A stretch of 64,000 nt of DNA. Origin: Macrobrachium rosenbergii (taxonomy: Eukaryota; Arthropoda; Malacostraca; Decapoda; Palaemonidae). A program made the position numbers and the translations under genes. Below are positions 1-10,016 of this stretch, piece after piece. The stretch is from NCBI RefSeq assembly GCF_040412425.1, contig NC_089792.1:18154090-18218089 (forward strand), in the 5' to 3' direction. How positions within the stretch are numbered: position 1 is the stretch's first letter; each line of letters begins with the position of its first letter. The notes below the pieces were generated by a model. That model was not told the DNA's origin and did no database searches. It saw only the letters and a program-made list of their open reading frames with translations.

Positions 1-517
1 TACCTGTCCCTTATGCCTAATGAAAATGAGCTTCTCAATCATATGCTAAGGAATTCGTGAAGAGATAGACTTCTGGGGTTCTAGGAACCAAGTGGACACC
101 TGCCCTGAGATGAGCTGGGTCTTACAACCACTGGACATTTATTCTGAGGGTGCCACAGGGTGTGAATCAAGGAGAACTCTAGCCACCCAACACTCCATGA
201 GTCTCATATGCAAGAATCTCACCATAAAGTAGCTGTCATAACCAGCTTCTGTAATATTTGGTTGCTTCTGAAATTGCTGGGTTACTGCCAGCAATATCAA
301 GATTGATTACTGAAGGATGAACCAATGTCATCAAAATGTCAACCTCCATCACCATATATGTTGCCCCTCTGATAGGGACCAAGTCCAACGGATCTGCAGG
401 CCAAACAATCTTACTGTTGATAGCCACCATAGATTTCATAACAAAAGATCATGCTTAACTAATTTTTCAGACTTCTTCCACGACACGTTTAGTGCTCATG
501 ATAAAGGCAGACCAATA
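1..517. other. Unassigned sequence
   Basis: No gene could be supported. A 67-codon minus-strand frame is open at 236-439, but it has no matching splice sites that would attach it to the membrane-protein gene further right and resembles no family I know. AT-rich, possibly intronic. Confidence 0.4.
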
Positions 518-1258
518 CAATCACCACCCTACTTATGAACATTTATGTTATGAACATTCAGAGATATGAACAAACAGGTCAAAGTTGTGTTTAGAGCGCT
601 CCCCTTTGCCACCCGTAAGTTCAAAAATTTGCTCTGCATGCCTATTCTGCCTAGCAAGAATTTTTGCAAAGTACAGAATACGAGGAGGAAAAAGAAACTG
701 TTCCTTTAACCCCTTCCCTGATTTCCCTGAATATTCTCATGATTAACTACCAGGTATTCTTGCTAGTCATGAAAATACTCGTTCATACTCATAAAATTTT
801 CCTAATTTCCACCTTCCCTTTTAACTCGTTCTTTGATGAATCCCCATTTTCTATATTTCCTCTCCCAATAGGAAATGTTTAGTATGTATTTTTGTCAAAA
901 GACAGCAGTGTGCATTGTTTACTTTATGAACTTCCAATGTCATACACCGCTCCTATGAAATTTTCTCCAAGTTCATAACTTTCAAAGCATAGAAAAAATA
1001 CTAAATTTTGAATGATGCATGAATCTAAATTTTACTTTCTTCTTTTTACCTTTCTAACATCCAGAGTAATTCTTTATCATACCTCATGATTTAAAAATAC
1101 AGTGAAAACAGTACAGTATAATCTATGACTCCCGAGTTAACTCAGGAATGTAAACATAAAAAAAAATTATGCACATAAAAACCAACTTATGAATACAGTA
1201 ATTTAAGATATGAACGCCCGTCCAGAACGTAACTCGTTTGTAATTTGGGTACTGACTG
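518..1258. mobile_element. Putative non-autonomous TA-flanked DNA transposon (741 bp)
   Basis: The right end, read on the minus strand, starts CAGTCAGTACCCAAATTAC and is preceded by TA. The left end reads CAATCACCACCCTACTTATG, also after TA. Both flanks are rich in repeats of TATGAAC or GTTCATA, the decayed GAACG pattern of many pogo/Tigger-like ends. No transposase is visible inside. The terminal match is imperfect, so the left boundary is the weaker one. Confidence 0.45.
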
Positions 1259-1261
1259 TAT

Positions 1262-1640
1262 ATAAACTCTGGGTTCCCAAAAAAGTATTTGACAATGCCC
1301 AATAAAAGATTAATGACAAATGTAATGAGTCTAGTATCACAAATGCACTCTAGTACTGTACTAATCACCAATGAAGTAGGAGATAGATTAGACAGACAAC
1401 TAATTAATGAACAGACAACACAAAGTTGTTGGCAAAATGTCACAAGTGGTGTGCATCAATGTTTGGTACTTTACTCTTCATTATCTACATAATATGGCCT
1501 GGAATTAAGACTGACTGGCAAAATCTGAAAGTTTGGTGAAGACAAAAATGCATATCAGTGCAGATGACAAAAATAAAGCAGTTTTCAGAAGAACTGAAGA
1601 AAACAGTTGCTGTTGATGAATCTTTACCAAACCAAGACCT
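1262..1640 (+). pseudogene. LINE reverse transcriptase fragment A
   Basis: Conceptual translation over several frames gives a decayed non-LTR RT core. A KVFDNAQ-like block (usual KAFD) comes first, then WQNVTSGVHQCLVL (usual SGVPQGSVLGPL) near 1,420-1,470, then MHISADDKNKAVFRRTEE-like sequence near 1,545-1,600, matching the region after the FADDTK catalytic block. Frameshifts and stops break it. It ends where an unrelated RT fragment begins, so it is a truncated, dead copy. Confidence 0.55.
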
Positions 1641-2190
1641 GTTGTGTCTGGAGTTCCACAGGGTATTGTTCTTGATCCACTGTTCTTTTTCGTATATATA
1701 AGTGTTATGGTTGTTGGCCTGGGAAACAAGATTGTTCAGTTTGCCAATGATACAACACTTGCAGGTGTAGTAAAGTCTCCACTTATGAGAAATGAAAATG
1801 CCCTTAGTCTCAGTTGTCACATGGAGCGGATTAGTGAATGGTGTAGTTGGTGCGGTATGAGGCTGAGCTCCAGTAAAACAAAAACACTATTGATCAGTAG
1901 ATCTTGTACTGATTTTCCACCCCATGTTCTCCTTCAAGTGGATGGGACTCTGCTAAATAATTCTGAAGCTTTTACTATACTTGGTGTAACTTTTGACTCA
2001 AATCTTACTTTTGAGAAACATCTAATGAAAGTGCAAGCAAATGCTGCACAAAAGTTAGGTATTGTATTGTATGTAGGGCCTCACATATTTATAATAGTGA
2101 TAGAATCAATGTAACCTCTTTTAGGCATTTGTCCTTCCTCTACTAGAATACCATTCTCTGGTGTGGATGTCTGCCTCTTCTCTTATTGGA
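1641..2190 (+). pseudogene. LINE (jockey-like) reverse transcriptase fragment B
   Basis: A 156-codon open frame (1,644-2,114) begins with SGVPQGIVLDPLFFFVYI, the conserved RT motif 4 region. The catalytic block reads FANDTT where active elements have FADDT or YADDT, so one catalytic Asp is Asn. WCGMRLSSSKTKTLLISR and FTILGVTFDSNLTFEKH follow, typical of the RT thumb of jockey-type LINEs. Coding similarity goes on in another frame (PLLEYHSPVW) to about 2,190. The amino-terminal RT, endonuclease and ORF1 are missing, so this is a 5'-truncated dead copy. The exact clade is uncertain. Confidence 0.75.
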
Positions 2191-2475
2191 CTCAATGCTA
2201 TTGTGCTGAAGTATAATCCTAACAGATTGAAGAGAGTTGAAGGGATCATTCCAAAAATCTGTTGCTATGTCGTTAGTTACATAGAAATACATCATTATTA
2301 TTACTATTCAGAAGATGAACCCTATCCATATGGAACATGACCCAAAAAATATGGTGTTCACTTGAAAGAAGTAACAGAAGGTAATGAGAAATGAACAAAG
2401 ATGACACATATCTGTTATTAGAAAATAAGAACTAGATTAACACATTAATAAATGAATAGATAAAAATATATGTAA
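2190..2475. repeat. Left copy of a LINE-end block, inverted relative to 9,180-9,505
   Basis: The stretch holds TGTGCTGAAG, CCTAACAGATTGAAGAG, a CAT(TATTATTA) microsatellite and ATATGGTGTTCACTTGAAAG. The same series occurs in reverse complement at 9,180-9,505. The AAT/ATT microsatellite looks like a LINE 3' tail read on the minus strand. About 110 bp of unmatched sequence separates it from the DIRS element. Confidence 0.7.
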
Positions 2476-2583
2476 TCTCTATTACATGAAGTGGTTTGTG
2501 ATGGTAGGTTTCTGTTTCCCTATGTAAGCAGTTATGACTTGGACCATCGATGGATGGCCTCTTGTTTTCAAATTTTTCATAAT

Positions 2584-2770
2584 ATGTATTTTTATAATAA
2601 AATGAAGTTTTGTACATACTTACCTGGTAATTATATATATAGCTGTAGTCTCTGACGTCACGGCAGAAAATTGAAAATCGCGGCAGCGCTAATGAATGGT
2701 CACGTGATACCCCTTCCCACCGCCCTCTACAGGTGAGTGAGAGGAACCATAACCCAAACTCTTCATATGT
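2584..2770. repeat. DIRS no. 1 inverted terminal repeat (3' end)
   Basis: From TTTTGTACATACTTACCTGG through TCTCTGACGTCACGGCAG and GTCACGTGATACCCCTTCCC to AACCCAAACTCTTCATATG, this is matched in reverse complement at 8,792-8,962 with almost no differences. The high identity suggests a recent insertion or sequence correction between the ends. Confidence 0.9.
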
Positions 2771-2817
2771 TTATGCCATACCTGCCCATGAGGGGAGGAG
2801 GGTGGGCTTTGATTATA

Positions 2818-2925
2818 TAATTGGACCAGGTAAGTATGTACAAAACTTCATTTTATTATAAAAATACATTTTTGTACATATAACTTACCTGGTAATTATA
2901 TATATAGCTGATTGGCACCTTGATG
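2818..2925. other. DIRS no. 1 internal complementary region (ICR)
   Basis: The first half (CCAGGTAAGTATGTACAAAA and on through the TTATTATAAAAA run) is the reverse complement of the left outer end at 2,584-2,640. The second half (TTTTGTACATATAACTTACC and on) equals the right outer end read on the minus strand. A junction of both outer ends next to one ITR is the canonical DIRS ICR, thought to template joining of the ends into a circle. Confidence 0.8.
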
Positions 2926-3299
2926 GAGGTGGGCCATGGCAGCTAATATGAAAAGTCTAGACAATTGTGAAAATAAAAACACAATGATGGTTCCTTACCT
3001 GTTGAGGTAGCTGATTTGATGGATACTGCCTCTTAATCTGCTATCCTCAACTTGCACCAACTAGGTATATAGACCTGAGGGTTAAGTGCTGGAGGGCTTT
3101 ACATGCCAGTCGAGGGCTCACCGTGGACTATGCATGATAACCAACAAATAAATGCCCCTGCCCAGGCGCAGTATCCTCCACATAGAACAAGGTGTCACCA
3201 ATAACCTGTACCTTAAAAATATTACCCAAATGTAAGACTGTTGGGTACTCCTAGTCACAATGTACCCCAGACATCCCAGAAAACAACAACGCTAACCTT

Positions 3300-4525
3300 A
3301 AGCAAGAGAAATGCATCTGCCATGGACTTCCTTTATTCCCTTACCCAACACCGTGCCAGTCACCACAAACTGTCCCAACGTACTGCATCCATCATATATT
3401 GTCTCAATCTCTCTCAAATAATGAGACCTCTGTCACTGACTCTACATTTCCAAAACCAGTAGCTTGAATAATTGAATCTAAGGAAAGATTCCTCCTATAT
3501 GACAACGAGGTTGAGACCCTCTCACCTCATGTGCTTTAACTTAGAAATTTGAAGCTGCAAAGTCTTCTACCTGGTTGTGAGCTTCTACAATCAGGTCTCT
3601 CAAAAAGAAGGAAAGAGCATTCTTCTCGAAAGAGGCCTACTCGGATCCCATCACAGAACACCAAAGATTAGGAGAAGGACCTCTCACTGCTTGAGTCCTT
3701 TCAAAATATACTTTTAATGCTCTTACTGGGCATAAAAGTCTTTCTTCTTCATCTGGTCCCACCAAATCCGAGAGACCAGGGATCGAAAGGATCTCGGCCA
3801 AGGCTTAGGTGTCTCATTCTTTGCCAAAAACTCAACAATGAAGAACAGACTGCCTTACCCTAGAAAACCCAATTCTCTTATCTAGGCGTGCAACTCACTG
3901 ACTCTCCTTGCTGTAGCCAGAGCTACCAAGAAGATTGTCTTCCTCGGTGACTGTCTCTGAAAGAGCAACACTCGATAATGGCTCAAACTTACTGCCCACA
4001 AGCCATTTCAAGACCACATCCAAATTCCAGGAAACCAATCTCTCTGGAATTCTTGGATGTTTCAAACGATCTGATAAGATCTGACAAGTCCTTGTCATTT
4101 GAAATATCCAGGCCCTTATGCCTATAGACTGTCAAAAGCATTGCTCTGTGCCCTTGATCGACTAGGAAGCCAGCTTCCTCTCCACACTCAGATACAGGAG
4201 GAAGTCTCCGATCTCTTCTAAAGTGGTCTTAGAAGATGATGTGCCAGTCTTCCTACACCACTCTCTGAAGACTGACCACTTCGAGCTTGATAAACTGCTG
4301 TGGAGGACTGTCTGGAGAATCTTGGCTCTAGAGACCTTCCTTGAAAAACCTCTAGCTCTGAGGCAACGTTCGACAGTCTGAACGCAGTTAGCTGAAGAGC
4401 GGATAGACCTCCGTGAAATCTTCGGAAGTGAGGCTGTCTGAGTAGATCTACTCGGGTGGTAAAAATCGAGGAAGTCTTGCAGAGAAGACTTATCAAGTCC
4501 GGGAACCATTCCCTTGCTGGCCAAA
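3300..4525 (-). pseudogene. DIRS no. 1 tyrosine recombinase, broken
   Basis: This would catalyse integration of the circular cDNA. The amino-terminal core-binding part is at 4,420-4,230 (ARGFSRKVSRAKIL, then KWSVFREWC). The catalytic part continues at 3,870-3,400 with FLAKNETPKPWPRSF (frame-shifted), PSRPLSRR and KAHEVRGS, which keeps the His-x-x-Arg pair. Where DIRS recombinases have HYLRD with the nucleophilic Tyr, this copy reads SLFERD, so the nucleophile appears lost. Several stops also interrupt it. Assignment rests on motif order and on similarity to the copies at 29.3-29.8 and 56.2-57.2 kb. Confidence 0.8.
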
Positions 4526-4529
4526 ACGG

Positions 4530-5290
4530 AGCAATCAGCGTCTCGTGCGCATGTCCTTGTGGGACAACATTTTTGTTAGAACTGCTCTCAACATCTTGAA
4601 CGGAGATTTCTCGTAAAGGTCCAGACCTGACCAGTCCATCAGCATTGCATCCACGAAGACTGCCCCACATCGTCCGATCACTGGAGAGCAATAAAGAGGC
4701 AGTTGAGTTGTCTTCTTGGTCGGCAAACAGATCTATGAGAGGACGACCCCATTCAGATTCCACAGTTGGAGGCAAACTTCTTGATTTAAGATCCACTCTG
4801 TTGAGAGTATTGAAAGCTCCTGCTTAGCTCGTCTGCCCTCACATTGAGCTTTCCTGGAATGAACCTTGTCAACAAACGTCGTTTGGTGTTTTTCACCATA
4901 ACAGAAGATCTCTCGGTACCAGGTATAGCGAGCTTTGTGGGTCCCTCCTTGCTTTTTTTGTCCTGCGAGCTGTTGTATTGTCTGATTGGACAATCACTGC
5001 CTGGTTCCTCACCACCTTGCTGGCAATTCTAAAAAGGGCTAAATGAATGGCCTTTAATTCCTTCAGATTGATGTGCCACCGGAGTTGTTCTCCTTCCATC
5101 GGCCTGCTGTTTCCCACTTGCCCAACGTGGCTCCCCATCCTAGATCTGAAGCGTTTGTTCACACAAAATGAGGTTGGGGTTCTTTCACTCAACAGTGAAA
5201 TTCCTTCCTGAAGTTTCTCTGGAGAGTTCCACCAACTGAGGTCTGCCTTTATCTCCTCTGAGATTTGAAAAACAAACAAGTCCATCTTCT
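4530..5290 (-). pseudogene. DIRS no. 1 RNase H and methyltransferase-like region, broken
   Basis: The 130-codon frame at 5,285-4,893 holds the RNase H signature WHINLKELKAIHLALF and VIVQSDNTTA, where DIRS/Gypsy RNase H has HINVKELLAIHLAL and DNTTAVAYIN. The next frame has PLIDLFADQEDN and LLLSSD near 4,750-4,660, matching the PLIDLFATxxN...LPLYCSP block seen in DIRS elements after RNase H. The first catalytic Asp region (TDASxxGWG in the family) is poorly preserved (FRSRMGSHVG). RNase H removes template RNA during cDNA synthesis. Frames are shifted relative to each other. Confidence 0.82.
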
Positions 5291-6240
5291 TCCTGTCCCA
5301 GACTTCTCTTAAAAAGAACTGAAGGGCCTTAGATGTAGTCTCCCAAACTCAGAAAAAGTGGTTCTGCTTTGCGGAAGACAACTTCCCAGAAGGCTCATCC
5401 ACTCGTTGGCCGAGCACTGGGTCTTTTTCAGAAACTCTCTTTGTTGTTCAACAGGCACGACTCTACCCTCTCCACCGACAGAGAAGCCTGAAAAACTACT
5501 GAGTTCATCTGAACTCCCAAATAGACAAATTCTTGAGATGGCACCAGATGTGACTTCATCCCAATTTTCCAGAAGTCCCAATTCTTCCATAGATGAAGAG
5601 TCTTTTCCAAATCCTTCACACACCTTTCCTTCGTCTTCCACGCAGGAGCCAATCGTCTAAATAAAAACTGTTCTGATCCCCAACAGATGTAGCCACTTCG
5701 CCACTGATGACAAAACTCTGGTGAAAACTTGGGGGAGCCGTCATCAGAGGCCGAAGGCTACATCTGTTGCTCTGAACTGAAACAGTTTTTATTTAGCCCT
5801 TGAACACAAAGCAAAGAACTTGCTCGAAAGGATGGATTGGGATGTGGAAATAGACATCCTGGAGGTCGATGGATACCATCCAATCTCCTGGAAGAAGGGA
5901 TGACAGCATTGATTGAGTGGTTTCCATCACAAACTTTGTCTTCTTTGGGAAACAGGTTCAAAGCACTCACATCTAGAACTGGCCTCCAGCCTCCTGACGC
6001 CTGGTACTACAAAGAGACGATTGTAAAATCCTGGGGAGAAAGGGGAGAACTTTCTCTATTGCTTCTTTCTCTAGCAAAGCTGACACTTCTTTCTCTAGAG
6101 CACAACATTTCTCTGAGTCTAGAGAATAAGCCATTAAGACCACTGGTTCCCTGGACAAAGGAGGGTCCTTCAAGAATGGAATTGAATAGCCTTCCTTTAA
6201 TACCGAGACTGTCAAGGTTCTGCTCCCTTTCTTCCCAGAC
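5290..6240 (-). pseudogene. DIRS no. 1 reverse transcriptase, broken
   Basis: Order on the minus strand: EGYSIPFLKDPPLS and EVSALLEKEAIEKV (6,190-6,030, RT entry region); APQIFTRV-like and WLHLLGIRT (5,740-5,670, here FGL**RLPQVFTRVL); the catalytic box YLDDWLL at about 5,660-5,640 in the next frame; and FVYLGVQMN (about 5,510), SANEWMSLLGSCL and GRLHLRPF (5,420-5,310). YLDD is intact as sequence, but a frameshift directly before it and two stops upstream inactivate the frame. The element makes cDNA from its RNA; this copy cannot. Confidence 0.82.
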
Positions 6241-6299
6241 TGTCCAGAAAGCTGACAGTCTGGCTCCTCACTGGTGAGTGAAGGGAGGCGCTCTCACTT

Positions 6300-8540
6300 C
6301 TTGTCGGAGGGTTTGATCTGTTCCCAACAAAACGACCTCTCTTGTCGATCTGAAACAATTTAGGATGGGCTCTTCCACGAAAGGGCCGATGACCTTGAGA
6401 TCTCTCCGAAGGCGTTGTCGGGCGATTCAACTGTTGAAGGCAACGGTTTAGGCTTCTTGGTGGACTGTGCCAGCAAGTCTTGATTGCCAATCTGTTGAAG
6501 AGTCGAGCGATCTCAGATACTATTTCCCTCGGGAAAAGATGTTTCCCTATCTAAAGGAGCGAACAACAAAGCTGACTTCTGGGACCGAGACACACCTTTA
6601 GTGGTGAAAGAACACCATAGTTCACGTTTCTTGAGAATACCTAACGTGAACCACGGAAGAAAGTTCCATAGCCGCATCTCTAATGCTCCTGTCGATGCAA
6701 GCTAACACGTCGGATCAGGGAATCGAACTGATGCGTCCTGAAGGGTGGAATTTTTAGTTTCCTTCAAGAGCTCCAACCGACCAATCGAGGAAACTTAACT
6801 TCCAGAATCTTAAAAGCATTCTTGCAGAGGTGATCAAATTCCGATGTAGAAAAAGAATACTTTGGCTGAATTAAGAGCCTGGACCTCCTGGCCGAATCTA
6901 CCAAACTTCAAGATCTCCTTGGAGGAGGCAGCTACTCCCAACGAAAAATGATTCTCCAGTCTCATACCAACCACCACACTGGCGACAATTTCAAGGCCAA
7001 AACAAACACAGTCTTCCCTTGTTCCCTCTTCTCTGCAAGCCACTCCTCCATTTTCTTCAATCCTTTCTTGGCTAAATAGAAAGAACTAATTTGGTAGATT
7101 TCAGCGAAGAGTCTGTCCTATTATCACGCTAACGTATTGAGATTCCGGGAAAGCTGGGGATACTGGTGAAAAGGTTTTTCAAGGAAAATTCTCCAGAAAA
7201 TACTGAAGCAGTTGCTTATCCTCGATAACGGCTTCTCTTTCTCTGGTTGTACCTCCGCCTCCGATTCCGAAGCAACATCACCACCAGAAATCGGAGAAAG
7301 AGCCAAGGAACTAGATGGAGGAAGATTCGTCTTCCTAGGAGAATGCAGCACAGGATCGCTGTCTGCGCATTCGATGAAGGAGCATCCTTAGAAATCGAAA
7401 ACTTGCAGTTCTTTGTTCACGGAAGGATCACTTTTTTTCCACAAAGCCGAGAATGCTATCAAGCTTTCAGATCATTTCCGCCAAAAACAAATCTTGAGGC
7501 AGAGGTTTCCTGGAAGGAGAATCTTGGAACAGAACGAGGCACGTAAGACCGCAGGTGTTGGAGCTTGCTCTTCACCAGGAGAAACAATTTTTGGCGCATG
7601 GCGCCAGGAGGATCGTGGGGTGGCGTAGATGGCGTGATGAGCCAGGCGAAACGAAGGATGGCGTCTGTTCTTCGTGGCGCTTTTTGCAAATCACGCCAGA
7701 AGCAGCAACAACAGGCGAAGATCCTTTTCACTCTCTTCTTACGTGGCGTCTCCGCGCTGAAGAAGACCTGCCTCTCGCCCCCGAATCAACGGAATTAAAA
7801 AACATTCGGGCTCCTCCCAAAAACTACGAAGGAGGTTGATCTTGAAGCGCCACTCTTTTCTTGGGAACTGCCAAAGGAGATGCCAACCTAGACCTCTTGA
7901 ATGGTCTCGAGACATCTTTTGAGGCGCCAACCTCTCTTAGGCGAATCCTCACTCGACATACTAGAAGACATACACCTCCTTGATGTGCCTTTTCTATGGC
8001 TAACATCTGCATCCTGGGAAGCGAGAACAGGACTGTGAACCCAACTGCTCGGGGGGCAGGTCCCACTCACCTCCCTTAGGCTTCACTTGCCTCCTCCTGG
8101 TGCTGGGGAGTTTGACAGAGGTCCAGGCCTAGGAGAATGAGTGGGCCGAACAGCCAGCTCCTCCACTGCACTATCACAAGACACTGCACTTTTAGTACCA
8201 AAGACTTACTCATCCGCTCCATGGCAGCAAGCATAACACTAAAACGCGCATCCATCTGCGTCTTAAGACTGGCCACGTTATCGGGTTTTCTGGGAATAAC
8301 GGGGTCTGGGATAGGAGATTTGTTAGAAGGAATATCAGGGTTAATAACCGAAAAAGATACATCCTGACTATCACGGGAGGATAAAGAGGAAGTCCTAGCT
8401 GAAGGTTTTCTAGCTCTATCATGCTTTTGAAGCCTTCTCAGATAAGCATTTAAAATCTTCCATTCTTCCCCTGACAAATTCTTACATTCTTCACAGGTTA
8501 ACGATATTAACAAACCTGTCCTCTCACACCCCAACACACA
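6300..8540 (-). pseudogene. DIRS no. 1 gag-like region, broken
   Basis: Gag-like DIRS proteins are thought to bind element RNA. The best preserved part is the 153-codon frame 8,537-8,076, with ISLTCEECKNLSGEEWKILN and RRLQKHDRARK, the equivalents of the Cys motif and basic LERDRKRK stretch in the other DIRS copies here. Just upstream a second frame has CWGVRGQVC, the shifted first half of the Cys motif. Later pieces (7,040-6,840 and near 6,690, RSIRDAAMELSS) align with the Gag of the copy at 30 kb. Frameshifts separate them. Confidence 0.7.
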
Positions 8541-8791
8541 GAATGAGGGTCAATGGTAATTTTTTTAATCTAGTTTTGCAGCCCTTTTCTACAAAACCTA
8601 TACACCGAGGACCAGTGTCCGAATAATGCTAAATAAGGAAGACGGGATGAAAAAGCTATATGTACAAACAATGTCTGCCAAAGATTCAAATCAAACAATT
8701 GTACATCACCAACAATGTCCAACGTAATTAGAAATCAGCGATAATTCTCTGCTAAGTTGAACCGACTTACCGGTACCACACGGCAGAAACA

Positions 8792-8962
8792 TATGAAGAG
8801 TTTGGGTTATGGTTCCTCTCACTCACCTGTAGAGGGCGGTGGGAAGGGGTATCACGTGACCATTCATTAGCGCTGCCGCGATTTTCAATTTTCTGCCGTG
8901 ACGTCAGAGACTACAGCTATATATATAATTACCAGGTAAGTTATATGTACAAAATTGTATTT
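8792..8962. repeat. DIRS no. 1 inverted terminal repeat (5' end)
   Basis: Reverse complement of 2,584-2,770, from CATATGAAGAGTTTGGGTTA to TTACCAGGTAAGTTATATG. The outermost bases differ slightly from the left end (ATAACTTACC against ATACTTACC). That difference is recorded in the internal complementary region, as expected for a split DIRS terminus. Confidence 0.9.
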
Positions 8963-8965
8963 TAA

Positions 8966-9390
8966 CAGGGATCTTTCACATTCACAATTGATCCCTGATC
9001 CTCTTTTCCTGCCAAAAGCAACCAGATTTCCTGAAAATGTGCCTCACTATTAAACTTCTTAGTTCCAGAGGTCCTTTATTCCTCACGCTGTTGGGCTGCA
9101 GAACAATCTCCCCGAGGATGTTGTGCAATTGCAACCTTAAAAGTTCAAGCAAAGATGCAATGCCTCGCTACCCTAATGCAGCTCTCCTTGTATTTTATAA
9201 TTTACTTATATTTTTATCTATTTATTCATTAATGTGTTAATCTAGTTTTTATTTTCTAGTAACTGATATGTATGTTCTTTGTGCATTTCTTATTACCTTC
9301 TGTTACTTCTTTCAAGTGAACACCATATTTTTGGGGTTTTGTTCTTTATGAATAGGCTTCATCTTCTGAATAATAATAATAATGATGTAA
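8966..9390 (+). mobile_element. LINE 3' end: carboxy-terminal RT remnant, UTR and AAT tail
   Basis: One plus-strand frame near 9,085-9,160 reads LQNNLPEDVVQL then LKFKQRCNASL, the LWNSLPEDVV...FKRRVN block at the carboxy end of many LINE ORF2 proteins. About 190 bp of AT-rich UTR follow, ending in the microsatellite GAATAATAATAATAATGATG, a typical LINE tail. The UTR part is also the inner portion of the inverted block 9,180-9,505. Confidence 0.6.
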
Positions 9391-9505
9391 CTCTATGTAA
9401 CTACGACATAGCAACAGACCTTTGGAATTATCCCTTACACACCGATCTTCAACACTCTTCAATCTGTTAGGATTTTCTTCAGCACAATAAGATTGGGCCC
9501 AGTAA
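9180..9505. repeat. Right copy of the LINE-end block, inverted relative to 2,190-2,475
   Basis: The reverse complement carries, in the same order as the left copy, TATTGTGCTGAAG, CCTAACAGATTGAAGAG, TCTGTTGCTATGTCGTAG, the CAT(TATTATTA) run, TATGGTGTTCACTTGAAAGA and GATTAACACATTAAT. Similarity stops inward of about 9,180. Confidence 0.7.
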
Positions 9506-9794
9506 GAGCAGAACAGCTTTTTGTTACCTTCCAACTTTATGACTGGTGAAGAAATTCTCTCTCAAAGATCTCTCAAGAATGTATTCTTCATGGAACAAAT
9601 GCAGATTTAACCTAACATTGTACTGTTACAAAAATAACCCTACAAATGATCATTTTAAACTGTGACATCTTAATTCGGCTCACATTCTCATAATTAAATT
9701 TTTTACTCCCAATAGCATAAACTAACTCCAAAACAAAACTAAAAAAATACATGTTTGCTCAAATATTAAAAATAAACGTGAAAATAAAGCTTAC

Positions 9795-10016
9795 CATATT
9801 TCTATGGAGATGACCAAGTAGATGGGAAAGCATGTTTTCAGTCGCCACAACCACATTGTAAGTAACTGCAACAAGAACAGGGTATACCAAATACTCTGGA
9901 AACTTAATCCTGGGAGAATTCCAGCTGTTACGCAATAACATATCATATTTGGGATCATTTGCACCATTCCATATTGATGAATACCGGAAGGCATCCATCA
10001 TGACCACCCCCAAGGC
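9795..10016 (-). CDS. Membrane-protein gene, exon 6 (last visible)
   Basis: 222 bp, phase 0 to 0, 74 codons. The acceptor is TTTCAG before GCCTTGGGG; the donor is ATG followed by GTAAGC. It begins [16 protein letters not shown], has a hydrophobic stretch [17 protein letters not shown] and ends HLHRNM. One alternative frame is also open, but only this one matches the preceding exon. The next exon is not found in the 800 bp before the DIRS element. Confidence 0.85.

Larger units (their letters stand above)
2584..8962 (-). mobile_element. DIRS1-like retrotransposon no. 1, near full length, decayed
   Basis: DIRS elements replicate through RNA but integrate with a tyrosine recombinase and use split inverted terminal repeats (ITRs) in place of LTRs. 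All parts are seen here in minus orientation: ITRs at both ends, gag (8,540-6,300), RT (6,240-5,290), RNase H and the following methyltransferase-like region (5,290-4,530), recombinase (4,525-3,300), and an internal complementary region next to the 3' ITR. At about 6.4 kb it has the expected length of a complete element. All reading frames hold stops or frameshifts, so it cannot encode its own proteins. It lies downstream of the last visible exon of the minus-strand membrane gene, possibly in its next intron. Confidence 0.88.

Noticed and set aside
236..439. Minus-strand frame as a further exon of the membrane gene
   Set aside because: It reads like coding sequence, but no acceptor in the required phase 0 or hydrophobic pattern links it to exon 6.
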